Notes under the pieces: generated by a model
What the model was told of the DNA's origin: nothing
Database searches by the model: none
What the model saw: only the letters and a program-made list of their open reading frames with translations
In this document: positions 11,457 to 24,200 of the stretch, piece by piece
How the letters are laid out: every line of letters begins with the position of its first letter
Position numbering within the stretch: the stretch's first letter is position 1
Assembly (NCBI GenBank): GCA_047495785.1
Contig: JBLDXI010000012.1
Location: 434,001 to 498,000 of the forward strand
Source of the DNA: Lepidodermella squamata
Lineage: Eukaryota > Gastrotricha
Length of the DNA stretch: 64,000 bases
Direction: 5' to 3'
Program-made: the position numbers and the translations under genes

Positions 11457-13474
11457 ATGGCCGTTGCTGACTTTGATACGATTTTAAAGGAACTAACAAG
11501 TGATATTCAGACTACCCTTTCTTCGGATACTCTATGTTGCGGTTCGTGTAAGAAGCCTTTAAAAGATCCACGTTACCTGCCGTGTCGCCATGTCCTCTGT
11601 GGCTCTTGCTATAAAGCGTCAGACAAGTCTGGAAGTAATATACCAGAGAAACCAAAATCGCGCCGTTCTAAGGAGAAGAAACCCACTTGCCCGGTTCAGT
11701 CGTGCAGTTTGCCTTACGAAACATCGGAAATAAAATCTGCCCTTGATATTAATGTCGGGCGATCTCTCCGATTTTTCGATGGCCTTCGTTCATTTGTCTC
11801 GGAAAACATTGGTCGCACCAGTCCTGCTGATTTTGCTCCCCCGCCGAAGGCTGCCGCTGATTTGGAAGCCCGTGTTACAATTAGCACATGCGAACTTTCA
11901 AACGAATCCGATGCATCATCGGCATCTTTGAACAGCAGACCTTCTTCAAGTGTAGCCGGCCAACCTAGTAAGCGTCAAAATTCTATTGAAAAGGCCGCCC
12001 CAAAGAAACGCGCTGCAAGCAAAGAGTCTAAAAAAGTCGTAGCGCGATCCAGCAAAAGTAAGACCGACGATATAGAGAACAAGGTTGACGTGTCGAGTAA
12101 TACGGAGAGTCGCGATTCTACCGAGACTTCAACTTCCGACGAGTTAGCCCCTAAATCGAATTCAAAACCTCAGAAAACTGTATCTTCCCCTTTGCCAAAA
12201 AATAACAACACAGCTCATCATTTGGACAAGAAAAATGCTAAAGGCGAGACTGCGCTGCAAAGAGCATGCAAAAAGAAAAGTGGGGCACTTGATGAAGTGA
12301 ATCGATTATTAGATGCTGGGGCAAACCCAAATGTCTGTGACAACGCTGGCTGGACTCCCTTACACGAAGCAGCTCAACGCGGTGACGATAAAGTTATATC
12401 AGCTTTGATTTCCAAGGGTGCTAATGTTAATATCAGATCTCAAGACGGTACAACTCCACTTCACGACGCAGCCGCGAGTGGGTCCCTCAAAGCAGTCGAG
12501 GCTTTATTGAAAGGCGGTGCCAATCCAGCAATCCAAGATTTCAGCCACAAAACCGCGATTGATTGTACTCAGTTGGAAGCTGTTCGAGAAATGTTAATGA
12601 AATCGCTCCAGTCATGTGATCAGAATGCAACATCGAACCAATCTACGGCATCTAGCTCAACTAATGGTGTCACTTCTAATAATGGAACTCCGTCTTCCTC
12701 CGTAGTCTTTGCACTTTCTGGCTTGAACAGTAGTCAGACCCCTGAATACAGCGAGAGATTACGATCTAGTTCCACGTTAAACGGAAGACTAAGTGACTCA
12801 GTATCACCTGAGGTTACTCATTTAGTTGTTACGACGCTGCCTGAAGACGACATAGTTTGCTCCCGGAGATCATTGAAATTTCTGCAAGCAGTAGCATGCG
12901 GGTGTTGGATTGTAAGCCTGAAGTGGTTGGATGAATCCCTCAAAGCTGGTCAATGGCTTCCAGAAGCAGATTATGAAGGTATAAAAAATAGTCCCGATAA
13001 TATAAGTATCTGACGATTTTTTATGTTTTAGTTGATGGCTGTGCTCGCGGTAATCCACATGCTGGTGGTCCAAAACGGTCCCGTCTTGGGCATCAATCGA
13101 GTTCAGGCCAAGCCGAGCCACCGTTATTTTCATCGTGCGGTCTTTACTTTCAAGGCCGGTTTGAACCTCCTGCCGCAATCGATCACGACGATTTGCAGGA
13201 TTTATCCGACTGGTTAGGTGCCAAGGTGTTGAAACGCGAACCCCGCGTCAAGTTGTCCCTAACCGCTCTTGGTCTTCAAGCACCACCTGTCTATCACGCC
13301 CCAAAGGAATCGAATGTTCGGGACTATTCAGTTTTTATAATTCGAGACCCAACACTAAGCCCGTTGCATCCAGCCCATCAAATTCGCTCGCCACCCTTGG
13401 CGACAGTGACTTATGACTGGTTCTTGACTTGCATCGAGTTGTGGCGATTACAAGACTTGCCGCCTGTTCAGTGA
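11457..13474 (+). CDS. BARD1: BRCA1-associated RING domain protein 1
   Basis: Two exons, 11457-12978 and 13032-13474, sum to 654 residues. The order RING, ankyrin repeats, paired BRCT is characteristic of BARD1. The RING begins at about residue 28 with C-x2-C, then C-R-H-V-L-C-x2-C, and closes with C-P-V-Q-S-C after an unusually long lysine-rich insert. Three ankyrin repeats (G-W-T-P-L-H-E-A-A and G-T-T-P-L-H-D-A-A) occupy about 255-370. Two BRCT repeats follow, the first with W-I-V-S-L-K-W-L-D-E-S and the second ending Y-D-W-F-L-T-C-I-E. BARD1 pairs with BRCA1 as an E3 ubiquitin ligase on H2A in homologous recombination. The 53 bp intron has a clear donor and acceptor. A cluster of AATAAA-type signals near 13533 follows the stop. 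Confidence 0.9.
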
Positions 13475-13968
13475 TTGTTTTTCGTGTTACATACGATCCT
13501 CTTATTATGAAAATTTGATTACGTAATTCAAAAATAAAAATAAATGCTTGATATATAATTTATTCCGGCTTTTTTCGGTGTAACGGCATGCAGCAGTGAG
13601 GGAGAACCTTTGAAAATAACGAAAAGGAAAATTTCACCATTCCGTTTTTATTCGTGATCAACATCATCATCATCATCTCAATAAAGCTTTAGCGACTAAT
13701 TCATTCATTTTTCAAACAATGAGAACATAAAAAATAATTTTGACACATTTCAGCGAGCGTTTTTCTGTGATTTGTTTGCCTGGATACATCATTCGCAGCG
13801 ATTCTGTACAATTTTAAAAGACTTGATCGTGATTATAGCATGCGCACACGAAAAGGCGGTTGAAATAACAATAAAATTATTATTATGATAATCGAGCAGT
13901 TATTTACATATCGAGAAAAACGACAACAAAAAATGAGACAGCCGATTGTTGCTTCCGCATCGAAAATT
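13475..13968. other. Convergent 3' ends of BARD1 and the Ig/FN3 gene
   Basis: Overlapping AATAAA signals near 13533 serve BARD1. A minus-strand AATAAA (TTTATT at 13647-13652) is a candidate for the Ig/FN3 gene, roughly 320 bp past its stop. No additional gene is visible. Confidence 0.55.
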
Positions 13969-16900
13969 TCACACGAGATCGCCTTGAAGTTCGAGCGGAA
14001 TTTCAGTTCGAACGGTGTCAGTTCGCGACATTGGCGGCATATTACCCGCCGGGACAACTTCACTGCCACCGCCGACGTGTTGGAACTGGAAAGGCATCGG
14101 TATTTGATAGACGCCAGCTGATTGCGAGCGATAGTCGTCTACAACCTGACTCGCCGAGCCGTCCAAAAAGTCGAGATTCGGCAAAATCGGCGACACATTG
14201 CTGTTCTCGACGCCGCCGAACAAATCACGATAAATGCTGCTCGACATAGCTGGATTAACGTGCTCAACAGCTGGGGCGTATTTCGGCTTCAACAGCAAAC
14301 CATCCGGTTTGAAAAAGCCCTGAACCGCCTCGACAAAATCGCTAGATTTACGCCTGGTTGAGGCGGATGATTTTATGGATTTACGATCGGCTTTATTCAT
14401 CGTCGATTCGTTGTAAAGCGGGTTAGCGCTTCCGTTACTTGTCGACGACGAGCATGATGCGCCGTTTGGTGTTAGCATGTCGACGCTTGTCGGGCCAGAC
14501 TCGGCTTCAGAGGCGGGCGGCGAGCTGTCTGAAGTAGCCGTAGTTTCGTGGTCCATTTTCGCGCCATCGCGCAGGAAACAGCACGAAGACGCGCGGCGAC
14601 CCGCAGCTTGTCTGGCAGCCTCCAAAAGTCGCTTCCTCCGAATTTTGATGCAGATAAAAATGTTGCAGAACAACAAAAACAACGCGGCTGAAACTGCGCA
14701 CAAAATGATGATAATTGCGGTTTCTTCAGGGCGGAGGCGAAATACGGCAAGAGGCGCGCCCAGAGTGGTAATTGGAATAACTGCGCACTTTTCCCACCGC
14801 TCGGTATCGGGAGCAGGGACCTTCTTCCAGAAGGTGAAGTTATAAATAGAACCAGGTACCAAATCGGTGATGTTAAACACGTGCCAATCGCCGTTGACAA
14901 AAATTGTCGACCAATACTCCTGTTCGTTTCCGCCTCGTTGAACCGAAACGCGCAGTTCACCTGGGGGTAGCACGGTGTTGGGGGCTAGCACCATTTCCTT
15001 TGTCGCCGATTTTGCGACGTAAAATTCGGCCGAGTTCGAAAACGCGCGAACTGCAGTGACGTTCATGTCGAAGAAAATCGCGTGCAGCGGCGTCTGGCCT
15101 ACCACGAAAATGTCGCTTTTTTGCTGCGAAATCACCTTATCGCCACGTGATTGCGTGATTTCGCATTCGTACTTCTGATTACCGGCTGGAATTACCCCAT
15201 TATCAACAAGTTTCCCGTCGAACATCGGCGAGCCATTCGCCCACCAGCGGTACTGGAATTTGCCGCCGCCGCCAGCTCCCGCTGCTGGTTTGCAACCGAC
15301 TTCTCTAACACTTCGCAGGTAGACTTGAACAGATTCAATAGGTCGATTCAGCTTGATATCTTGAGTCTCGTTGATTTTCTTCAACCTAACTTCGGGCGGG
15401 AATTCGGCGATGCAACCAATGCGGCGAACCTCGCCGGCTAGATCGACGTCCTGTTTCAGGTACGGGATGTGCAGTTTGATTGTTCGGAAATCAGCCGAGA
15501 CCGATTGAACGACATCGCCCTGTCGAATTGTGGCCGGGTCAAAGGTGAACCGGTTGACTTTGTACAGCGAGCTGACTGTGCATGAAACTTCAGCACTGTC
15601 CCCAACCCAAAATTCATCCGACTTTTTAGTAGCCGTATTGACGAAACGCATGCTCACGACATCGTCTAAAATACAAAAATTAAATTAATTGAACGCCAAA
15701 TAATAATTAAGGTAGCTTACGATTGATTCGAAGAGGGACTTGGAACTCAGTAGCACCAACAGGATTTTGCAAGGTGATAACGAGATAGGAGTCTAGATAG
15801 TTGAGATCTTCGTTAGTATTGAGCCGTTGCGGAATCCGAATCATCTCCCACGGCGGTCTCGCGCCGGCAACTTGCGCCGGGAATCCGCTCTGGGGCGATA
15901 AACGTTGAATGCTGGACGGGTTCGAAGCTGAAACGAGGCGAATTTCGACGCGTTGCGAATCGATTTGCGGATTAGCGTCAAAAGCACAATGTTCGCTGAT
16001 GTTATGACGGCCATTGAATTCAACAACAAATCGCGAAAAGCACCGCGATGGATTCATGGAACGAGGCTTATCTAAAAAAAACGAAAAAAATATATTGAAA
16101 AAAGCCTCCTTTTCGAACTTACAGAGAACTTCGAGGCGCCGATCTGTGGCTACAACAATTCCGAGTTTGGGATTGGTCGCTGTGCAACGAACAATCGACC
16201 CAGTTAAATCAGCTTTCGCAGTAAATTCGATAGTGGCATTGCAAAGGGAGACAGGTCCGGGTGAACACGTGTACGCAGGTTGACCCTCGGGCGCCTTAAA
16301 TTTCGGCTCTTCTCCCGTTGGCGAAAGGATCGCCCAGGCGATTTCTGGCACCGGGTTCGCCGCATTGATCTCGCAAATCGCCGACACAGTCTCGCCATCA
16401 TTGTAGGCAGCTGTTTGAGCAAATTTCACGTTGATCTCCTCAGGTCCATCTGAAAAAGGGTTGAATTTATTTGACTTGATAATTTTTTTCAGATATTACT
16501 TACAAAAAATGCGTAGGGTGACATCGGGCTGATTCGTAGGTGAATCGCCAGCAGTTGTGTCGATAGCCTTGCAGGTGACCTTGCATTCGTTGTCAACTTT
16601 AGTGACAAGTCGCGATAAGTACGCGCGGGCATGTTGCGGATCTGACGCGTCGATTTCCAAGGCCGTAGTTGCGTTAAACCGTTCTTCGTATCGCACCAGC
16701 CGCGCCATGATCTCCGGTGGCACCCCCTCGGTGAGAGCACCCGCATTGGCCGGGTCGTCGGAATAAATCGGGCAGGTGATGCTCCAAAACGTCTGGGCAG
16801 CCGCGCTAAGTTCACCGCCGGTCATGTCGCAGATGAACGTAGCATTTGCGCCGCTTTTGAACGAATAGACACCATGGACGATGTCACGTGACAACTCCTC

Positions 16901-18270
16901 CGATAAGGCAATCGAGCCTAACCTCACGGTATTTGGCGGAGCGAAGATAGGCAGAGACACGCTGTCAGACGCGCCGCTTCCGATGAAGTTATAAGCAATG
17001 CAGGAAATGGTCGTCTTACGCCCGCTTGATCGAACAGAATCAGCGATTTGGCTCGTCATAACGCCGTTCGGGATCAGGGACATCAAAACATCGGCCATAG
17101 GTGGCATCATCATCATCGACGTGTTGACCTCAGCTCCGTTGATAAGCAGACGAACAGCCGCCCTTGGGTTAGCGTCAACGTCCCCGCATTTGACCTTGAC
17201 CTTAGTCAAGTCATTAAACCCGATTTCGGTTTTACCGGGTGGTAGTTGGACGGTTAAAACTGGTTTCGTTGGCGCGTAGGCGATTGACATGAGCAAGTCG
17301 ACTGGTACTGATCTAGCGTAGGATAATTCGCTGCGGCATGTTAACGATTTGCCATTCATCTCTCGAGCGACAATCAGCGACATCCTGTTGACGATGAAAC
17401 CGTTTTCGACTACAACTTGCTGGCGTTCATAGCCGTCCGGCAGGCTCCAGATCAGCGATGGCCGTGACTGCGGGTTCACGTCCGGGATCCGGCAATCGAC
17501 GATGATTGTCTGCCCGGCTCGTAGATTTTCCAACTTGCTCGGGGTTACAATCGGTGTTTGCAGCGAATAAGTTCGAAGTTGGGTCGAAGCCTTCGTTTCA
17601 GCCCCGGCTGGGAAATTCGGGTGCTCAGCTGCGCAAGAAACAGTGACGACACTCGTCGCAACTTCGACCTCGATCAGGCTTGAAATTGTCAGCGTGCCGT
17701 TAGCTTCTTGCCTAATTTCAGCCGATTTCGGCTCGACGTCTTTACCATCGACTTGCCATTTGATCGAAGCAACAGGTCGGCCGTAACGGCTCTCACAAGT
17801 AACGAGTTGAACTTTATTATCAGGGCTGGTCGCAGGTTTCGCCCAAATGACAGGGGCCGCAGGAATTGCTGGAAAAAAAAATCAAAATATGCCTAAAATT
17901 TTCGGGAATTCGAACAAAATTTACCATGAACTTTGATGATAAATGATGCCATTGGGCTAGCCGTATCGGAGCATGAATAAGCACCCTCGTCCAAAAAGCC
18001 AACATTGCTGATGACAAGGTTCTTCCCATCGATGGCAACGTGTGACTTGCCCATCACCGGTCCGTTTGAAGTTGCCTCAACAATCGCGTAATTGTTCATC
18101 TGCCACCATTCTGGCCGTTCCTTTTCAGTCGGACAAGTTAGGGTGATTGAAGACCCGGCTAGCACCTGCTTCTCGTGAACAACTGGAGTCGCTGCCGATT
18201 CATCAGCGGCAACGAAGGTGGCGAATAGCGAAACGGCAATACAATTGAGTAATAATATCAACCTCCTCAT
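13969..18270 (-). CDS. Nephrin/SYG-2-like Ig and FN3 transmembrane adhesion protein
   Basis: Five exons (18270-17925, 17868-16504, 16449-16123, 16071-15721, 15665-13969), all introns in the same phase, give 1361 residues. Residues 1-22 form a hydrophobic signal peptide ending near V-A-A-D-E. Six to nine Ig-like domains follow, seen as paired cysteines around W or hydrophobic cores (T-L-T-C...Y-S-C, V-T-C...V-S-C, V-D-C...L-T-C). An FN3-like domain contains I-T-D-L-V-P-G-S-I-Y-N-F-T-F. A transmembrane helix lies near 1112-1135 and the cytoplasmic tail is about 225 residues. Many Ig domains plus one FN3 is the nephrin/Hibris/SYG-2 architecture; orthology is inferred from layout, not from strong identity. 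The 51 bp intron at 16072-16122 has no stop and keeps frame, so retention would insert 17 residues. Confidence 0.75.
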
Positions 18271-21200
18271 TCGCCGTTAAGAGGTGATTAAAAAATCTAT
18301 ATAACAAAAAAATGATGTTGACGATGAAAATGCGTTGGTCTAGTAGGTATGTTATCGACTGGCCAGTTCGGGCGAGTGGCTAACTTCCTGCCAGCAACTT
18401 CCGAGTGACTCTTCCGCAAGCGGCTAGAGATAAAACGGCCGCTGTCATAATTTAGGCGCAATTAACGCGCAGTTTTTAATTGACTGCGGTAAGTGTGTAA
18501 AGGAACGCCGAAAACGCAATTAAATTTAATGCATTTCCAATGATAACAAGAATCACTTGAACACTCGATAGATAGATGGGTAGATGGATGGATGTATGAA
18601 CGAGAGGCCACTAGCGCGCGTCAACAAGTGACAAGCGCGTCTATTTATAAAACACAGCTGATAGATGCTCTAGGTAATAAATGATTGCGTGAAAAGTTAA
18701 TGTGCCATCGCAAGGCGCGAACGCCCCAATGCGTTCGTGTCATCTGTCAAACAGTGCGGCGATGGGCATAAAACCGTTCGTATACGTAGAAATTTTCGAA
18801 TTAATGCCGGATGGATGAACGGTGGTGAAGAAGGTTTTGAACGATTTCGTAATAAAATTAAAAGCACGCCAACGCCTCGTTACGCCACCAGGGCGTTGAG
18901 GTGTAATATATTCATTAAAATTTTGCAGCTGCGCTGGCCTTTTTCGACCGAGGCCAGGTTAAACCTTGGGCTTAGCGAGGTGAGAACAGCGCGAAGTATA
19001 ACGGGCGTGAAAAGATCAAGTCTGAGGTATTGCGTGCGCGTGAAGGCGCGTGCGCTTCAAACGTCTTGATTTTTCCCGCGACGAGTCATCGCTAATCACA
19101 CCGGTGGTTTAGCCCGGCAGGCAGGGTGTGTGTGATTTACACGGGCAGAAAATTTAGTGGGCAACGTGAATTGAGGCGGGTTGTTAGAACAAAGGCGTGC
19201 GTTAGCTTTGGCGTCTGTGCAGCCGTAAAAGCGCGCAACAGGCTTGACCGGAAGCAGGGTGGCCAAATCTCGGAAATTATAGCCGCGCCACGGCGACTTG
19301 TTACTAACGTCCGGCTATACGTCCGGCGCCTTAACCGCGCAGTTTATTATACTATAAATTTTCTATTATCATCACCCCACAACTGCGACATGAGCTCATA
19401 GCCGATATTTTAGTTGAAATGAATTGAAAATATATAAGTATATAAGCATATCGGGATTAGGTGCAAAGCGAAGCCCGTTTTGGCCCCAGCGACGCGTTGT
19501 TAATCTTTGAAAACAAACTCAATTGATTGACGCTTTGTTTAGAAGTAACGCGAGCGGGAGCGTGTCTCTAAAAAATAACCTGCCCATTTTTTGCAGCGTT
19601 TATTAAATTTTTTAGTCTGCAGTGTGTGTGTCGGCACGACTTTTATGGCTCGGGAGCGAAAAGGGGATTAGCCGCGAGCGCGAAACGGTTGTTTTCGGCA
19701 GCTGCGCGGGCGCTTAAATTATTACGCGCCGCCGAAAGTGTGAGGATGAGCGGGATGAAGTGAGAGCGAGCGAGACATCATTTGTCACTGCGACGCCGCG
19801 GCTTTGCATTCTGATTTCTGCGCTCGCGCTCGCGCAGATGTAACAACGCGCTAATAATAATAAACAGCAGCCGAGCGATATAAAACACGGATCTCGAAGA
19901 GCAGATTTTTCTGCGCCGGCGAGTATCGCTGTTGCGAACGGGGAATTCCAAGCCCTTGTGACGCGGCGTTGTTGTTGGCTACCAACAGAGAAAAATTCAG
20001 GAGAAAAGTGCGCGGCTGAGAGTTGACGACATTAGAACAATAACATTATGCAAATTTGTTGTTTTTTATAAGCACTATGACAAATTTCGAAAAATTAATG
20101 ACAATTATCACGCAAATAAGGCCTTAGCTCATCAACACCGGATTTTATTGTTGTTGTCGAATTGTCGATGATTTACTCGCTCGTTTGTAAGTTTGTATGA
20201 TATGGCGAGGGTAAACAAACTAAAAATTGTCTTGTCAGTTGACGCACATTAATTCGGCGTATAATATACCTATAGAGATAAAAATTTATTTACTCCCGCT
20301 AATGGCGGAAGGAAGGCCATATATTGTAAAATTGAATAAACAAAAAGTCAATCGGCCGCTTAAAAAAATGCATTTGTATGACCTCGCTCGCATAAAAGCG
20401 ACGTAAACAAAATCGAGAGATTAAGGTGGAATGACCTCGAAAAACAAAATGCGCGGGGATCGAACATGCTATTGGCTCGATGGCAATTAGGTAAATAGCG
20501 ATACCTATATATTTGAAATGCGGAAACGATGTTGCCTGCGCTGAAAATGCCTTGAGAGCGCCTTGACATGCCTGAGCGCAAAGTCACGTCGCGGCTATTT
20601 TTCTGAAGATATCGGTTGCTCAACATGAAATACCGTCTATCATCCTCATATAAGATAATACGCGACAAACGTCAAGCGGGGATCACAGCGCAGAGATGGG
20701 CGCGCGAGCGTACACAAGTAAAGCCTTGAGACGTCTCGTTGTTTCAACAACAAATCAACGAGTGTTGGGTTATTGGGCTGCTGCTATTGGGCTTTGACAC
20801 GACAAGTATAGTGCGGGCGGGGATGATATGATAACAACAAGCACTTGGTTTGTTGTCGATCTGTGTCGTGTCGGTTACAGGCGGGCATCAGGGTGGGTGG
20901 CCAGAAATCTGTGCTTGACATTCCTCGGTGTCCGGCCGTCGTCCGCTCTGAGGGGTATCATGGCAAACAAGCCCGCAGTAGCAGCAGCGGCCCCAAGTCG
21001 AGTAATTTGTTGTTTGGCGACCGTCGTTGGGGTTCGCCTTCCCATCATCATACCTTAGATGTTTCGCGTTAGATTAATAACAACAGTAAAACAATACCAA
21101 CCAGCCAAATATCAATGTTTTGGGCCAACTTGAAGCCCGGCCTAACGCCAATATAGCAATTTCACGGCTATTGTGTTCCGGGTCGCGCGCCCTGCTTGTA

Positions 21201-24200
21201 AAGACAACACGTTTTAGTATCAGTATTTTCGCGTCGAGATAAAACAAACTGCGGGAGAGGGGAAGACAGCAATAACGCACAAATACCAACAACACGAACA
21301 ACCGCCGCACTTGACTTGGCGGCGATCAGAGATTAAAGCGCTTGTTTTTACTACAACAAGCCCAGCAGTAAAATATATACCTACCGATTGGTTATAAATA
21401 CGCGTATAATTAATGATTATCGTATAGCTGGGTTCTTATATAGTAGGGTGACCACTCCAAGCCGCGAAAATACGAAAAGAATAAGAAGACGGGGGACGCG
21501 CAAAAACAAGCGGCCTGGAGGTTCTCGATTTCACAGAGTATATTATATCCGCTTATATAGTAATAATTACCAGTGACGAGATTATGCTAATAGGTAATGA
21601 TAACAATAAACAAGATGATGCCCGTGCGTGGATGATGAATCGCGCGCGGCAGACAAACATATTGCTGCGGCGGAAGTAAAAATGTCAAGACGGAAACAAG
21701 ATAGCTATTTTGTTTGCGGTGCAAAAATGTGTCTCTTTTGCAGCTTGGACACAGGTGAGATGGCCATATCAACGCTGAGTTGGCGTGTTTTTTGGCCCCC
21801 AGGCCGGTTAATGCCAACCCGCGGCTCAAAAAACCTGACAGCTTTGTCTCTTCTACTACTGCTGCTGCTGCTAATTTATTTACCGAACAGTTACCTACGA
21901 GTATCATGCTCGAGAAATTGTGATATATAAATAATTATATCAGTGACATTGCACCGAGAGCTACACCCAACTGCATATCCTTCTGGTAGCTGGAATCAGG
22001 AATTTCCTAGCCCGACCTGAAGTAAGGGCAAGAAATAACGTTCGAGCGAAAATTGTATAAAAATTATTCAATACTAAAATTGTTTTGGGAAAATGGAAAA
22101 TTTAACCTCGGGCGTCGACTGATAATTGGGTGAAGCAAAATTTGCGAAAATTACAATTGATCGCAGAAAAATAACGCCGTATTTAAAGGAAGGGAAGAAG
22201 AGAACTGCCGCCTGTCTAACCTTGTTTCGGTAATATCAAAAAACTTGAAAACACGTGTTTCTTATTACGCTACATTATAATGCTCGAGTTATGCATAATG
22301 GCGATACCTAATATGCGTATACTTACAACAAGCCATCACGAGCCGTTGCGCTTAGGCTCGGGCGAAAAAGTGCGAGAGTGAGAGATCACCATTATCATAA
22401 TATCATAATAATAATTCGTGTCAAAAAAAATAATAAATGAATATTATTATTAGTAGTAATGTTTTATGTTAGCGGAGGGCGCGCGAGAGTGTTGCGTACA
22501 CTTAATAATGGCGAAAAATGCACAGCGCCTTAAAAAAAGTCTTTTGTCGTAAAATTCGCGAGCGAGCGCGCGCGCTTAATAATAACAGCACGGGCAGCTG
22601 CGGTAACAGTAGCAAAAAAAGGCCGCCGTGGAATCGCGAGTCACTTGTTGTGCGCGACACCGGTATAGCCGGGAAGTAAAAAGGTTTATTTGGGGGTAAA
22701 TAATTCGCGTGATATTTTTGTAGCTTGTTTTTAGTCTCACACTTTATCTGAGATGATTAACTGCTAACGAGCGGCTGTAGCTAGGAAAAACATTGAAGTT
22801 ATGTGGTTGCGGTCAGTTTTTTAAAGCGCCATAACATAGGTTCCGGCAGGCGAGTTGATTGTGAACACGCAAAAACGTGCCGAGCAGCTTTCAAAGTGTG
22901 AACATTTTGTAGCAGTAACAGCAACAAATTATTAACACAAATACAGAGGGGGCAAAGCGATGATAATGATGATAACATGTTTTTACGAACCAAAGCGATA
23001 CTTTCGAGAGGATTCGCACCTCGACGGGGCATTTCGAAAATATTGGCATTTTCGCTGCGCGTCGCGTGCGCCAAAACTCGACGCGCGCAACAATATTTAG
23101 GCGCCGCTCAGCGCATTCAAATGCGCGCTCATTATCAAGAACGATGAGTCGACGGCGGGAAGGATGCAATAATACTAAAAAAAACTATTTTTCAGGAAAA
23201 AACAAAGTAGATAATTTCTGCCTTAAATTAGGCCGGCTATTATCGAGCCGATTTTTTTTCGTATCAACCTATATTTTAAGGAGGCTTGATGAGGTTAACA
23301 ACAAATAAACAAGGCTAACGGATGATAAAATATCTTCGCCGATATGCGCGGCAATTACAATTACGGCCGAAAACACCAGCTGGGCAATGATAACAGTAAA
23401 TATTGAAAACTGGCTACGGTAGCTTTAACTACTTGGTTGCTACCGGACGCGCTTGGCCATCGATGCGCGTCCTCTTGGCGTGTATTTTTGCGCAGAAGAA
23501 ATAAACAAGCGCAGTATCCATATTTTGGCATAAACACACGCTTCATATTATCAGCAGCAGAAGCAACAAAGCTAACAACAAAACTGAAAACACGCCGGTT
23601 ATCGTATATCCCGAATGTGATAATAACATATGGTCGCGCGCGATCGATTTCGATTGTCATCGCTATGACCCCGAACTGCATAAGTGCTAATCTCATCAAA
23701 ACTGGCTGAGAGATAGTTTTGAGAAAAGTTGAATAGCCAGGATCGATGTTGTATGCTAACAGCAATAAACCGAGCAGTCATCGCGGGCTGTGAGAGAGAG
23801 ACATATCACGGCCAGACATCATCATTAAGGAGGCGCGTGAAAATCTACGCTAGCCTGAGCAGGCAAGTGGCGTCGAAGCCTATTTATCGTGCGCGCCTCG
23901 CCAATTTTTAGGGGCCGCGCACGATTTTTGTTGCACCCTGCGATACGATACCGCATATTAGCAACAATTCAACATTCCCGCGCATTGGCGATGGAAATTC
24001 ACACCAATACCGATAGCGTATCGAGAGAGAGCAGGGTGTTGAATTTGCATGTTATGCGATCGAAATATTATTGTTCGTAAAATCACAAGGTGGCTCTAAT
24101 TAAGCAGCAACTGCAATGTGTACTAATGTAACGATGGTTCAGATTTTAAATGGCGTGGAACGACGAAAAATTCGGCAACCATGCGGATCGCCGAAACGTG

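Noticed and set aside
20828-21072. Short frames in the 8.8 kb gene-free block
   Set aside because: Low-complexity or CpG-driven, no conserved motif, overlapping in several frames.
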